This document shows, in pieces, positions 36,057-49,467 of a DNA stretch of 64,000 nt (the stretch's first letter is position 1; each line of letters begins with the position of its first letter). The translations under genes and the position numbers were made by a program. Below the pieces are notes generated by a model. The model saw only the letters and a program-made list of their open reading frames with translations. It had not been told where the DNA came from and ran no database searches. The DNA comes from Embiotoca jacksoni (taxonomy: Eukaryota; Chordata; Actinopteri; Embiotocidae): assembly GCA_022577435.1 (NCBI GenBank), contig JAKOON010000066.1, positions 1,576,183 through 1,640,182 of the forward strand, read 5' to 3'.

Positions 36057-38821
36057 GTGTTTCTGAACAAATTTCTTCAACAGCAAATGGGATACACTGC
36101 ATGGCCAATGTGGCTTCACTTTGTGTCTGCAATTAGACAGAAAACAGCATTTCAAGTCTCACTTTCTCAGCCTAATGTAAAACTGCATCACAGCGCCACG
36201 GCTTAAACTAAGTGTTTACAAACAAGTTTCATACTCAGAACTTTGGCAAATGGGATACAGTGCATGGACAAAGTGGTTTCAAGTCACTTTGTGTGGACAA
36301 TTTCACAGGAAACACAATATTTCAAAAACAGCCTTTTCTCAGTGAGAGAAGCTCAAAAACAGCATAAAACTACTTTACAGTGCCAGGGCTTAAACTAAGT
36401 GTTTACTGAGCAGTTTCCTACTCAGAACGATGGGATACACTACATGGCCAAAGTGTTTTCAAGTCACTTTGTGTGGACAATTTCACAGGAAACACAATAT
36501 TTCAAAAACAGCCTTATCTCAGCGAGAGAAGCTCAAAAACAGCATAAAACTGCTTTACAGTGCCAGTGTTTAAACTAAGTGTTTACTAAACAGTTTCCTA
36601 CTCAGAACGATGGCAAATGGGATACACTACATGGCCAACGTGTTTTCAAGTCACTTTGTGTGGACAATTTGACAGGAAACACAATATTTCAAAAACAGCC
36701 TTATCTCAGTGAGAGAAGCTCAAAAACAGCATAAAACTGCTTTACAGTGCCAGGGCTTAAACTAAGTGTTTACTAAACAGTTTCCTACTCAGAATGATGG
36801 CAAATGGGATACACTACATAGCCAAAGTGTTTTCAAGGCACTTTGTGTGGACAATTTGACAGGAAACACAATATTTCAAAAACAGCCTTATCTCAGTGAG
36901 AGAAGCTCAAAAACAGCATAAAACGGCTTTACAGTGACAGGGCTTAAACTAAGTTTTTACAAAGCAGTTTCATTCTCAGAACGATGGCAAATGGGATACA
37001 CTACATGGCCAAAGTGTTTTCAAGTCACTTTGTGTGGACAATTTCACAGGAAACACAATATTTCAAAAACAGCCTTTTCTCAGTGAGAGAAGCTCAAATA
37101 CAGCATAATACTACATATTAATGCGACGGCTTAAACTAAGTGTTTACTGAGCAGTTTCCTACTCAGAACGATGGCAAATGGGATACACTACATGGCCAAA
37201 GTGTTTTCAAGTTACTTTCTGTGGACAATTTCACAGGAAACACAATATTTCAAAAACAGCCTTATCTCAGCGAGAGAAGCTCAAAAACAGCATAAAACTG
37301 CTTTACAGTGCAAGTGTTTAAACTAAGTGTTTACTAAACAGTTTCCTACTCAGAATGATGGCAAATGGGATACACTACATAGCCAAAGTGTTTTCAAGGC
37401 ACTTTGTGTGGACAATTTCACAGGAAACACAATATTTCAAAAACAGCCTTATCTCAGCGAGAGAAGCTCAAAAACAGCATAAAACGGCTTTACAGTGACA
37501 GGGCTTAAACTAAGTTTTTACAAAGCAGTTTCATTCTCAGAACGATGGCAAATGGGATACACTACATGGCCAAAGTGTTTTCAAGTCACTTTGTGTGGAC
37601 AATTTCACAGGAAACACAATATTTCAAAAACAGCCTTTTCTCAGTGAGAGAAGCTCAAATACAGCATAATACTACATATTAATGCGACGGCTTAAACTAA
37701 GTGTTTACTAAACAGTTTCCTACTCAGAATGATGGCAAATGGGATACACTACATAGCCAAAGTGTTTTCAAGGCACTTTGTGTGGACAATTTCACAGGAA
37801 ACACAATATTTCAAAAACAGCCTTATCTCAGCGAGAGAAGCTCAAAAACAGCATAAAACGGCTTTACAGTGACAGGGCTTAAACTAAGTTTTTACAAAGC
37901 AGTTTCATTCTCAGAACGATGGCAAATGGGATACACTACATGGCCAAAGTGTTTTCAAGTCACTTTGTGTGGACAATTTCACAGGAAACACAATATTTCA
38001 AAAACAACCTTTTCTCAGTGAGAGAAGCTCAAATACAGCATAATACTACATATTAATGCGACGGCTTAAACTAAGTGTTTACTAAACAGTTTCCTACTCA
38101 GAATGATGGCAAATGGGATACACTACATAGCCAAAGTGTTTTCAAGGCACTTTGTGTGGACAATTTCACAGGAAACACAATATTTCAAAAACAGCCTTAT
38201 CTCAGCGAGAGAAGCTCAAAAACAGCATGAAACGGCTTTACAGTGACAGGGCTTAAACTAAGTTTTTACAAAGCAGTTTCATTCTCAGAACGATGGCAAA
38301 TGGGATACACTACATGGCCAAAGTGTTTTCAAGTCACTTTGTGTGGACAATTTCACAGGAAACACAATATTTCAAAAACAGCCTTATCTCAGCGATAGAA
38401 GCTCAAAAACAGCATAAAACTGCTTTACAGTGCCAGTGTTTAAACTAAGTGTTTACTAAACAGTTTCCTACTCAGAACGATGGCAAATGGGATACACTAC
38501 ATGGCCAAAGTGTTTTCAAGTCACTTTGTGTGGACAATTTGACAGGAAACACAATATTTCAAAAACAGCCTTATCTCAGTGAGAGAAGCTCAAAAACAGC
38601 ATAAAACTGCATATTAATGCACGGCTTAAACTAAGTGTTTACTGAGCAGTTTCCTACTCAGAACGATGGCAAATGGGATACACTACATGGCCAAAGTGTT
38701 TTCAAGTCACTTTGTGTGGACAATTTCACAGGAAACACAATGTTTCAAAAACAGCCTTATCTCAGCGATAGAAGCTCAAAAACAGCATAAAACTGCATTA
38801 CAGTGCCACGGCTTAAACTAA
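36057..38821. repeat. Segment 23: B e a b f d3 a2 f d3 f d3 f a c p (2,765 bp)
   Basis: The post-B head has GATACAGTGCATGG, shared with segments 24 and 25. The f-d3 dimer unit runs through 37327-38261. The c tail lacks one C (ATGCACGG). Its first eleven monomers recur in segment 24. Confidence 0.86.
37327..38261. repeat. 374-bp f-d3 dimer repeat (five monomers)
   Basis: The TGATGG/CATAGCC/CAAGGC head of f recurs at exact 374-bp steps (37354, 37728, 38102). The same dimer occurs with different copy numbers at 19517-20264, 34941-35501 and 40094-40842, so it is a local expansion-contraction unit. Confidence 0.84.
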
Positions 38822-41800
38822 GTGTTTCTGAACAAATTTCTTCAACAGCAAATGGGGATACACTGCATGGCCAATGTGGCTTCACTTTGTGTCTGCAATT
38901 AGACAGAAAACAGCATTTCAAGTCTCACTTTCTCAGCCTAATGTAAAACTGCATCACAGCGCCACGGCTTAAACTAAGTGTTTACAAACAAGTTTCATAC
39001 TCAGAACTTTGGCAAATGGGATACAGTGCATGGACAAAGTGGTTTCAAGTCACTTTGTGTGGACAATTTCACAGGAAAACACAATATTTCAAAAACAGCC
39101 TTTTCTCAGTGAGAGAAGCTCAAAAACAGCATAAAACTACTTTACAGTGCCAGGGCTTAAACTAAGTGTTTACTGAGCAGTTTCCTACTCAGAACGATGG
39201 GATACACTACATGGCCAAAGTGTTTTCAAGTCACTTTGTGTGGACAATTTCACAGGAAACACAATATTTCAAAAACAGCCTTATCTCAGCGAGAGAAGCT
39301 CAAAAACAGCATAAAACTGCTTTACAGTGCCAGTGTTTAAACTAAGTGTTTACTAAACAGTTTCCTACTCAGAACGATGGCAAATGGGATACACTACATG
39401 GCCAACGTGTTTTCAAGTCACTTTGTGTGGACAATTTGACAGGAAACACAATATTTCAAAAACAGCCTTATCTCAGTGAGAGAAGCTCAAAAACAGCATA
39501 AAACTGCTTTACAGTGCCAGGGCTTAAACTAAGTGTTTACTAAACAGTTTCCTACTCAGAATGATGGCAAATGGGATACACTACATAGCCAAAGTGTTTT
39601 CAAGGCACTTTGTGTGGACAATTTGACAGGAAACACAATATTTCAAAAACAGCCTTATCTCAGTGAGAGAAGCTCAAAAACAGCATAAAACGGCTTTACA
39701 GTGACAGGGCTTAAACTAAGTTTTTACAAAGCAGTTTCATTCTCAGAACGATGGCAAATGGGATACACTACATGGCCAAAGTGTTTTCAAGTCACTTTGT
39801 GTGGACAATTTCACAGGAAACACAATATTTCAAAAACAGCCTTTTCTCAGTGAGAGAAGCTCAAATACAGCATAATACTACATATTAATGCGACGGCTTA
39901 AACTAAGTGTTTACTGAGCAGTTTCCTACTCAGAACGATGGCAAATGGGATACACTACATGGCCAAAGTGTTTTCAAGTTACTTTCTGTGGACAATTTCA
40001 CAGGAAACACAATATTTCAAAAACAGCCTTATCTCAGCGAGAGAAGCTCAAAAACAGCATAAAACTGCTTTACAGTGCAAGTGTTTAAACTAAGTGTTTA
40101 CTAAACAGTTTCCTACTCAGAATGATGGCAAATGGGATACACTACATAGCCAAAGTGTTTTCAAGGCACTTTGTGTGGACAATTTCACAGGAAACACAAT
40201 ATTTCAAAAACAGCCTTATCTCAGCGAGAGAAGCTCAAAAACAGCATAAAACGGCTTTACAGTGACAGGGCTTAAACTAAGTTTTTACAAAGCAGTTTCA
40301 TTCTCAGAACGATGGCAAATGGGATACACTACATGGCCAAAGTGTTTTCAAGTCACTTTGTGTGGACAATTTCACAGGAAACACAATATTTCAAAAACAG
40401 CCTTTTCTCAGTGAGAGAAGCTCAAATACAGCATAATACTACATATTAATGCGACGGCTTAAACTAAGTGTTTACTAAACAGTTTCCTACTCAGAATGAT
40501 GGCAAATGGGATACACTACATAGCCAAAGTGTTTTCAAGGCACTTTGTGTGGACAATTTCACAGGAAACACAATATTTCAAAAACAGCCTTATCTCAGCG
40601 AGAGAAGCTCAAAAAACAGCATAAAACGGCTTTACAGTGACAGGGCTTAAACTAAGTTTTTACAAAGCAGTTTCATTCTCAGAACGATGGCAAATGGGAT
40701 ACACTACATGGCCAAAGTGTTTTCAAGTCACTTTGTGTGGACAATTTCACAGGAAACACAATATTTCAAAAACAGCCTTTTCTCAGTGAGAGAAGCTCAA
40801 ATACAGCATAATACTACATATTAATGCGACGGCTTAAACTAAGTGTTTACTGAGCAGTTTCCTACTCAGAACGATGGCAAATGGGATACACTACATGGCC
40901 AAAGTGTTTTCAAGTCACTTTGTGTGGACAATTTCACAGGAAACACAATATTTCAAAAACAGCCTTATCTCAGCGAGAGAAGCTCAAAAACAGCATAAAA
41001 TGGCTTTACAGTGCCAGGGCTTAAACTAAGTGTTTACTAAGCATTTTCCTACTCAGATCGATGGCAAATGGGATACACTACATGGCCAAAGTGTTTTCAA
41101 GTAATTTTGTGTGGACAATTTCACAGGAAACACAATATTTCAAAAACAGCCTTATCTCAGTGAGAAAAGCTCAAAAACAGCATAAAACTACTTTACAGTG
41201 CCAGGGCTTAAACTAAGTGTTTACTGAGCAGTTTCCTACTCAGAACGATGGCAAATGGGATACACTACATGGCCAAAGTGTTTTCAAGTCACTTTGTGTG
41301 GACAATTTCACAGGAAATACAATATTTCAAAAACAGCCTTATCTCAGCGAGAGAAGCTCAAAAACAGCATAAAACTGCTTTACAGTGCCAGTGTTTAAAC
41401 TAAGTGTTTACTAAACAGTTTCCTACTCAGAACGATGACAAATGGGATACACTACATGGCCAAAGTGTTTTCAAGTCACTTTGTGTGGACAATTTCACAG
41501 GAAACACAATATTTCAAAAACAGCCTTATCTCAGTGAGAAAAGCTCAAAAACAGCATAAAACTGGTTTACAGTGCCGGGGCTTAAACTAAGTGTTTACTA
41601 AACAGTTTCCTACTCAGAACGATGGCAAATGGGATACACTACATGGCCAAAGTGTTTTCAAGTCACTTTGTGTGGACAATTTGACAGGAAACACAATATT
41701 TCAAAAACAGCCTTATCTCAGTGAGAGAAGCTCAAAAACAGCATAAAACTGCATATTAATGCCACAGCTTAAACTAAGTGTTTACTGAGCAGTTTCCTAC

Positions 41801-43273
41801 TCAGAACGATGGTAAATGGGATACACTACATGGCCAAAGTGTTTTCAAGTCACTTTGTGTGGACAATTTCACAGGAAACACAATATTTCAAAAACAGCCT
41901 TATCTCAGCGAGAGAAGCTCAAAAACAGCATAAAATGGCTTTATAGTGCCAGGGCTTAAACTAAGTGTTTACTAAGCAGTTTGCTACTCAGATCGATGGC
42001 AAATGGGATACACTACATGGCCAAATTGTTTTCAAGTCACTTTGTGTGGACAATTTCACAGGAAACACAATATTTCAAAAACAGCCTTATCTCAGCGAGA
42101 GAAGCTCAAAAACAGCATAAAACGGCTTTACAGTGACAGGGCTTAAACTAAGTTTTTACAAAGCAGTTTCGTACTCAGAACGATGGCAAATGGGATACAC
42201 TACATGGCCAAAGTGTTTTCAAGTCACTTTGTGTGGACAATTTCACAGGAAACACAATATTTCAAAAACAGCCTTTTCTCAGTGAGAGAAGCTCAAATAC
42301 AGCATAAAACTACATATTAATGCCACAGCTTAAACTAAGTGTTTACTGAGCAGTTTCCTACTCAGAACGATGGTAAATGGGATACACTACATGGCCAAAG
42401 TCTTTTCAAGTCACTTTGTGTGGACAATTTCACAGGAAACACAATATTTCAAAAACAGCCTTATCTCAGCGAGAGAAGCTCAAAAACAGCGTAAAATGGC
42501 ATTACAGTGCCAGGGCTTAAACTAAGTGTTTACTAAGCAGTTTCCTACTCAGATCGATGGCAAATGGGATACACTACATGGCCAAAGTGTTTTCAAGTCA
42601 CTTTGTGTGGACAATTTCACAGGAAACACAATATTTCAAAAACAGCCTTTTCTCAGTGAGAGAAGCTCAAATACAGCATAAAACTACATATTAATGCCAC
42701 GGCTTAAACTAAGTGTTTACTGAGCAGTTTCCTACTCAGAACGATGGCAAATGGGATACACTACATGGCCAAAGTGTTTTCAAGTCACTTTGTGTGGACA
42801 ATTTCACAGGAAACACAATATTTCAAAAACAGCCTTATCTCAGCGATAGAAGCTCAAAAACAGCATAAAACTGCTTTACAGTGCCAGTGTTTAAACTAAG
42901 TGTTTACTAAACAGTTTCCTACTCAGAACGATGGCAAATGGGATACACTACATGGCCAAAGTGTTTTCAAGTCACTTTGTGTGGACAATTTGACAGGAAA
43001 CACAATATTTCAAAAACAGCCTTATCTCAGTGAGAGAAGCTCAAAAACAGCATAAAACTGCATATTAATGCCACGGCTTAAACTAAGTGTTTACTGAGCA
43101 GTTTCCTACTCAGAACGATGGCAAATGGGATACACTACATGGCCAAAGTGTTTTCAAGTCACTTTGTGTGGACAATTTCACAGGAAACACAATGTTTCAA
43201 AAACAGCCTTATCTCAGCGATAGAAGCTCAAAAACAGCATAAAACTGCATTACAGTGCCACGGCTTAAACTAA
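38822..43273. repeat. Segment 24: B + 23 A monomers (4,452 bp)
   Basis: This is the longest stretch without a B. The order after B is e a b f d3 a2 f d3 f d3 g e a h c2 g2 f d2 g3 d a c p. The monomer at 41030-41216 carries the GCATTTTCC and AAGTAATTTTG head of a c monomer but a GAGAAAAG plus e tail. It is thus the fusion point between a segment-23-like half and a segment-15-like half. Single-base insertions lie near 38,856, 39,075 and 40,615. Confidence 0.86.
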
Positions 43274-45672
43274 GTGTTTCTGAACAAATTTCTTCAACAG
43301 CAAATGGGATACACTGCATGGCCAATGTGGCTTCACTTTGTGTCTGCAATTAGACAGAAAACAGCATTTCAAGTCTCACTTTCTCAGCCTAATGTAAAAC
43401 TGCATCACAGCGCCACGGCTTAAACTAAGTGTTTACAAACAAGTTTCATACTCAGAACTTTGGCAAATGGGATACAGTGCATGGACAAAGTGGTTTCAAG
43501 TCACTTTGTGTGGACAATTTCACAGGAAACACAATATTTCAAAAACAGCCTTTTCTCAGTGAGAGAAGCTCAAATACAGCATAAAACTACATATTAATGC
43601 CACGGCTTAAACTAAGTGTTTACTGAGCAGTTTCCTACTCAGATCGATGGCAAATGGGATACACTACATGGCCAAAGTGTTTTCAAGTCACTTTGTGTGG
43701 ACAATTTCACAGGAAACACAATATTTCAAAAACAGCCTTATCTCAGTGAGAGAAGCTCAAAAACAGCATAAAACTACTTTACAGTGCCAGGGCTTAAACT
43801 AAGTGTTTACTGAGCAGTTTCCTACTCAGAACGATGGCAAATGGGATACACTACATGGCCAAAGTGTTTTCAAGTCACTTTGTGTGGACAATTTCACAGG
43901 AAACACAATATTTCAAAAACAGCCTTATCTCAGCGAGAGAAGCTCAAAAACAGCATCAAACTGCTTTACAGTGCCAGTGTTTAAACTAAGTGTTTACTAA
44001 ACAGTTTCCTACTCAGAACGATGACAAATGGGATACACTACATGGCCAAAGTGTTTTCAAGTCACTTTGTGTGGACAATTTCACAGGAAACACAATATTT
44101 CAAAAACAGCCTTATCTCAGTGAGAAAAGCTCAAAAACAGCATAAAACTGGTTTACAGTGCCGGGGCTTAAACTAAGTGTTTACTAAACAGTTTCCTACT
44201 CAGAACGATGGCAAATGGGATACACTACATGGCCAAAGTGTTTTCAAGGCACTTTGTGTGGACAATTTCACAGGAAACACAATATTTCAAAAACAGCCTT
44301 ATCTCAGTGAGAGAAGCTCAAAAACAGCATAAAACTACTTTACAGTGCCAGGGCTTAAACTAAGTGTTTACTAAACAGTTTCCTACTCAGAACGATGGCA
44401 AATGGGATACACTACATGGCCAAAGTGTTTTCAAGTCACTTTGTGTGGACAATTTCACAGGAAACACAATATTTCAAAAACAGCCTTATCTCAGCGAGAG
44501 AAGCTCAAAAACAGCATAAAACTGCTTTACAGTGCCAGTGTTTAAACTAAGTGTTTACTAAACAGTTTCCTACTCAGAACGATGGCAAATGGGATACACT
44601 ACATGGCCAAAGTGTTTTCAAGTCACTTTGTGTGGACAATTTCACAGGAAACACAATATTTCAAAAACAGCCTTATCTCAGTGAGAGAAGCTCAAAAACA
44701 GCATAAAACTGCTTTACAGTGCCAGGGCTTAAACTAAGTGTTTACTAAACAGTTTCCTACTCAGAATGATGGCAAATGGGATACACTACATAGCCAAAGT
44801 GTTTTCAAGGCACTTTGTGTGGACAATTTCACAGGAAACACAATATTTCAAAAACAGCCTTATCTCAGTGAGAGAAGCTCAAAAACAGCATAAAACTGCA
44901 TATTAATGCCACAGCTTAAACTAAGTGTTTACTGAGCAGTTTCCTACTCAGAACGATGGTAAATGGGATACACTACATGGCCAAAGTGTTTTCAAGTCAC
45001 TTTGTGTGGACAATTTCACAGGAAACACAATATTTCAAAAACAGCCTTATCTCAGCGAGAGAAGCTCAAAAACAGCGTAAAATGGCTTTACAGTGCCAGG
45101 GCTTAAACTAAGTGTTTACTAAGCAGTTTCCTACTCAGATCGATGGCAAATGGGATACACTACATGGCCAAAGTGTTTTCAAGTCACTTTGTGTGGACAA
45201 TTTCACAGGAAACACAATATTTCAAAAACAGCCTTATCTCAGCGAGAGAAGCTCAAAAACAGCATAAAACGGCTTTACAGTGACAGGGCTTAAACTAAGT
45301 TTTTACAAAGCAGTTTCATACTCAGAACGATGGCAAATGGGATACACTACATGGCCAAAGTGTTTTCAAGTCACTTTGTGTGGACAATTTCACAGGAAAC
45401 ACAATATTTCAAAAACAGCCTTTTCTCAGTGAGAGAAGCTCAAATACAGCATAAAACTACATATTAATGCCACGGCTTAAACTAAGTGTTTACTGAGCAG
45501 TTTCCTACTCAGAACGATGGCAAATGGGATACACTACATGGCCAAAGTGTTTTCAAGTCACTTTGTGTGGACAATTTCACAGGAAACACAATATTTCAAA
45601 AACAGCCTTATCTCAGCGATAGAAGCTCAAAAACAGCATAAAACTGCATTACAGTGCCACGGCTTAAACTAA
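43274..45672. repeat. Segment 25: B d e a h e a b c2 g f d p (2,399 bp)
   Basis: From the second e (about 44,190) the order and markers match the later part of segments 2 and 4, except that this e keeps the seven bases deleted there. One a monomer has GCATCAAACTG near 43,956, which removes a stop and opens a chance frame. Confidence 0.86.
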
Positions 45673-46949
45673 GTGTTTCTGAACAAATTTCTTCAACAGC
45701 AAATGGGATACACTGCATGGCCAATGTGGCTTCACTTTGTGTCTGCAATTAGACAGAAAACAGCATTTCAAGTCTCACTTTCTCAGCCTAATGTAAAACT
45801 GCATCACAGCGCCACGGCTTAAACTAAGTGTTTACAAACAAGTTTCATACTCAGAACTTTGACAAATGGGATACACTGCATGGACAAAGTGGTTTCAAGT
45901 CACTTTGTGTGGACAATTTCACAGGAAACACAATATTTCAAAAACAGCCTTATCTCAGCGAGAGAAGCTCAAAAACAGCATAAAACTGCTTTACAGTGCC
46001 AGTGTTTAAACTAAGTGTTTACTAAACAGTTTCCTACTCAGAACGATGACAAATGGGATACACTACATGGCCAAAGTGTTTTCAAGTCACTTTGTGTGGA
46101 CAATTTCACAGGAAACACAATATTTCAAAAACAGCCTTATCTCAGTGAGAAAAGCTCAAAAACAGCATAAAACTGGTTTACAGTGCCGGGGCTTAAACTA
46201 AGTGTTTACTAAACAGTTTCCTACTTAGAATGATGGCAAATGGGATACACTACATAGCCAAAGTGTTTTCAAGGCACTTTGTGTGGACAATTTCACAGGA
46301 AACACAATATTTCAAAAACAGCCTTATCTCAGCGAGAGAAGCTCAAAAACAGCATAAAATGGCTTTATAGTGCCAGGGCTTAAACTAAGTGTTTACTAAG
46401 CAGTTTGCTACTCAGATCGATGGCAAATGGGATACACTACATGGCCAAAGTGTTTTCAAGTCACTTTGTGTGGACAATTTCACAGGAAACACAATATTTC
46501 AAAAACAGCCTTATCTCAGCGAGAGAAGCTCAAAAACAGCATAAAACGGCTTTACAGTGACAGGGCTTAAACTAAGTTTTTACAAAGCAGTTTCATACTC
46601 AGAACGATGGCAAATGGGATACACTACATGGCCAAAGTGTTTTCAAGTCACTTTGTGTGGTCAATTTCACAGGAAACACAATATTTCAAAAACAGCCTTA
46701 TCTCAGTGAGAGAAGCTCAAAAACAGCATAAAACTGCATATTAATGCCACGGCTTAAACTAAGTGTTTACTGAGCAGTTTCCTACTCAGAACGATGGCAA
46801 ATGGGATACACTACATGGCCAAAGTGTTTTCAAGTCACTTTGTGTGGACAATTTCACAGGAAACACAATGTTTCAAAAACAGCCTTATCTCAGCGATAGA
46901 AGCTCAAAAACAGCATAAAACTGCATTACAGTGCCACGGCTTAAACTAA
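45673..46949. repeat. Segment 26: B a h g2 f c p (1,277 bp)
   Basis: The monomer at 45828-46014 has a post-B head joined directly to an a tail (GCGAGAG, CCAGTG), which no other segment has. Compared with segment 5, one monomer (e) is missing, so this is a clean 187-bp unequal-exchange product. Its f f-head reads TTTGCTACTCAG, as at the left edge of the window. Confidence 0.86.
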
Positions 46950-47480
46950 GTGTTTCTGAACAAATTTCTTTCAACAGCAAATGGGATACACTGCATGGCC
47001 AATGTGGCTTCACTTTGTGTCTGCAATTAGACAGAAAACAGCATTTCAAGTCTCACTTTCTCAGCCTAATGTAAAACTGCATCACAGCGCCACGGCTTAA
47101 ACTAAGTGTTTACAAACAAGTTTCATACTCAGAACTTTGGCAAATGGGATACACTGCATGGACAAAGTGGTTTCAAGTCACTTTGTGTGGACAATTTCAC
47201 AGGAAACACAATATTTCAAAAACAGCCTTTTCTCAGTGAGAGAAGCTCAAATACAGCATAAAACTACATATTAATGCCACGGCTTAAACTAAGTGTTTTA
47301 CTGAGCAGTTTCCTACTCAGATCGATGGCAAATGGGATACACTACATGGCCAAAGTGTTTTCAAGTCACTTTGTGTGGACAATTTCACAGGAAACACAAT
47401 GTTTCAAAAACAGCCTTATCTCAGCGATAGAAGCTCAAAAACAGCATAAAACTGCATTACAGTGCCACGGCTTAAACTAA
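46950..47480. repeat. Segment 27: B d p (531 bp)
   Basis: This is the trimer of segments 1 and 6 with two extra T bases (TTCTTTCAAC in B and GTGTTTTACTG at the start of p). Confidence 0.87.
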
Positions 47481-48752
47481 GTGTTTCTGAACAAATTTCT
47501 TCAACAGCAAATGGGATACACTGCATGGCCAATGTGGCTTCACTTTGTGTCTGCAATTAGACAGAAAACAACATTTCAAGTCTCACTTTCTCAGCCTAAT
47601 GTAAAACTGCATCACAGCGCCACGGCTTAAACTAAGTGTTTACAAACAAGTTTCATACTCAGAACTTTGGCAAATGGGATACACTGCATGGACAAAGTGG
47701 TTTCAAGTCACTTTGTGTGGACAATTTCACAGGAAACACAATATTTCAAAAACAGCCTTATCTCAGTGAGAGAAGCTCAAAAACAGCATAAAACTACTTT
47801 ACAGTGCCAGGGCTTAAACTAAGTGTTTACTGAGCAGTTTCCTACTCAGAACGATGGGATACACTACATGGCCAAAGTGTTTTCAAGTCACTTTGTGTGG
47901 ACAATTTCACAGGAAAACACAATATTTCAAAAACAGCCTTATCTCAGCGAGAGAAGCTCAAAAACAGCATAAAATGGCTTTATAGTGCCAGGGCTTAAAC
48001 TAAGTGTTTACTAAGCAGTTTGCTACTCAGATCGATGGCAAATGGGATACACTACATGGCCAAATTGTTTTCAAGTCACTTTGTGTGGACAATTTCACAG
48101 GAAACACAATATTTCAAAAACAGCCTTATCTCAGCGAGAGAAGCTCAAAAACAGCATAAAACGGCTTTACAGTGACAGGGCTTAAACTAAGTTTTTACAA
48201 AGCAGTTTCGTACTCAGAACGATGGCAAATGGGATACACTACATGGCCAAAGTGTTTTCAAGTCACTTTGTGTGGACAATTTCACAGGAAACACAATATT
48301 TCAAAAACAGCCTTTTCTCAGTGAGAGAAGCTCAAATACAGCATAAAACTACATATTAATGCCACGGCTTAAACTAAGTGTTTACTGAGCAGTTTCCTAC
48401 TCAGAACGATGGCAAATGGGATACACTACATGGCCAAAGTGTTTTCAAGTCACTTTGTGTGGACAATTTCGCAGGAAACACAATATTTCAAAAACAGCCT
48501 TATCTCAGCGAGAGAAGCTCAAAAACAGCATAAAATGGCTTTACAGTGCCAGGGCTTAAACTAAGTGTTTACTAAGCAGTTTCCTACTCAGATCGATGGC
48601 AAATGGGATACACTACATGGCCAAAGTGTTTTCAAGTCACTTTGTGTTGACAATTTCACAGGAAACACAATGTTTCAAAAACAGCCTTATCTCAGCGATA
48701 GAAGCTCAAAAACAGCATAAACACTGCATTACAGTGCCACGGCTTAAACTAA
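47481..48752. repeat. Segment 28: B e g2 f d g p (1,272 bp)
   Basis: The 7-bp deletion occurs here on a g2-tailed monomer, and this is the last copy of that marker in the window. The later g has TTCGCAGG and p has GTGTTGAC, so the segment marks the change from e-type to d-type territory. One-base insertions lie near 47,917 and 48,722. Confidence 0.86.
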
Positions 48753-49467
48753 GTGTTTCTGAACAAATTTCTTCAACAGCAAATGGGATACACTGCATGG
48801 CCAATGTGGCTTCACTTTGTGTCTGCAATTAGACAGAAAACAGCATTTCAAGTCTCACTTTCTCAGCCTAATGTAAAACTGCATCACAGCGCCACGGCTT
48901 AAACTAAGTGTTTACAAACAAGTTTCATACTCAGAACTTTGGCAAATGGATACACTGCATGGACAAAGTGTTTTCAAGTCACTTTGTGTGGACAATTTCG
49001 CAGGAAACACAATATTTCAAAAACAGCCTTTTCTCAGTGAGAGAAGCTCAAATACAGCATAAAACTACATATTAATGCCACGGCTTAAACTAAGTGTTTA
49101 CTGAGCAGTTTCCTACTCAGAACGATGGCAAATGGGATACACTACATGGCCAAAGTGTTTTCAAGTCACTTTGTGTGGACAATTTCACAGGAAACACAAT
49201 ATTTCAAAAACAGCCTTATCTCAGGGAGAGAAGCTCAAAAACAGCATAAAACGGCTTTACAGTGACAGGGCTTAAACTAAGTTTTTACAAAGCAGTTTCA
49301 TACTCAGAACGATGGCAAATGGGATACACTACATGGCCAAAGTGTTTTCAAGTCACTTTGTGTGGACAATTTCACAGGAAACACAATGTTTCAAAAACAG
49401 CCTTATCTCAGCGATAGAAGCTCAAAAACAGCATAAAACTGCATTACAGTGCCACGGCTTAAACTAA
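48753..49467. repeat. Segment 29: B d f p (715 bp)
   Basis: The post-B monomer (48908-49093) is altered. One G is missing (AAATGGATAC), and it reads CAAAGTGTTTTCAAG with TTCGCAGG instead of the usual CAAAGTGGTTTC. This is an exchange between a post-B d and the second d of segment 10-like units. It removes one whole monomer. Confidence 0.86.
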
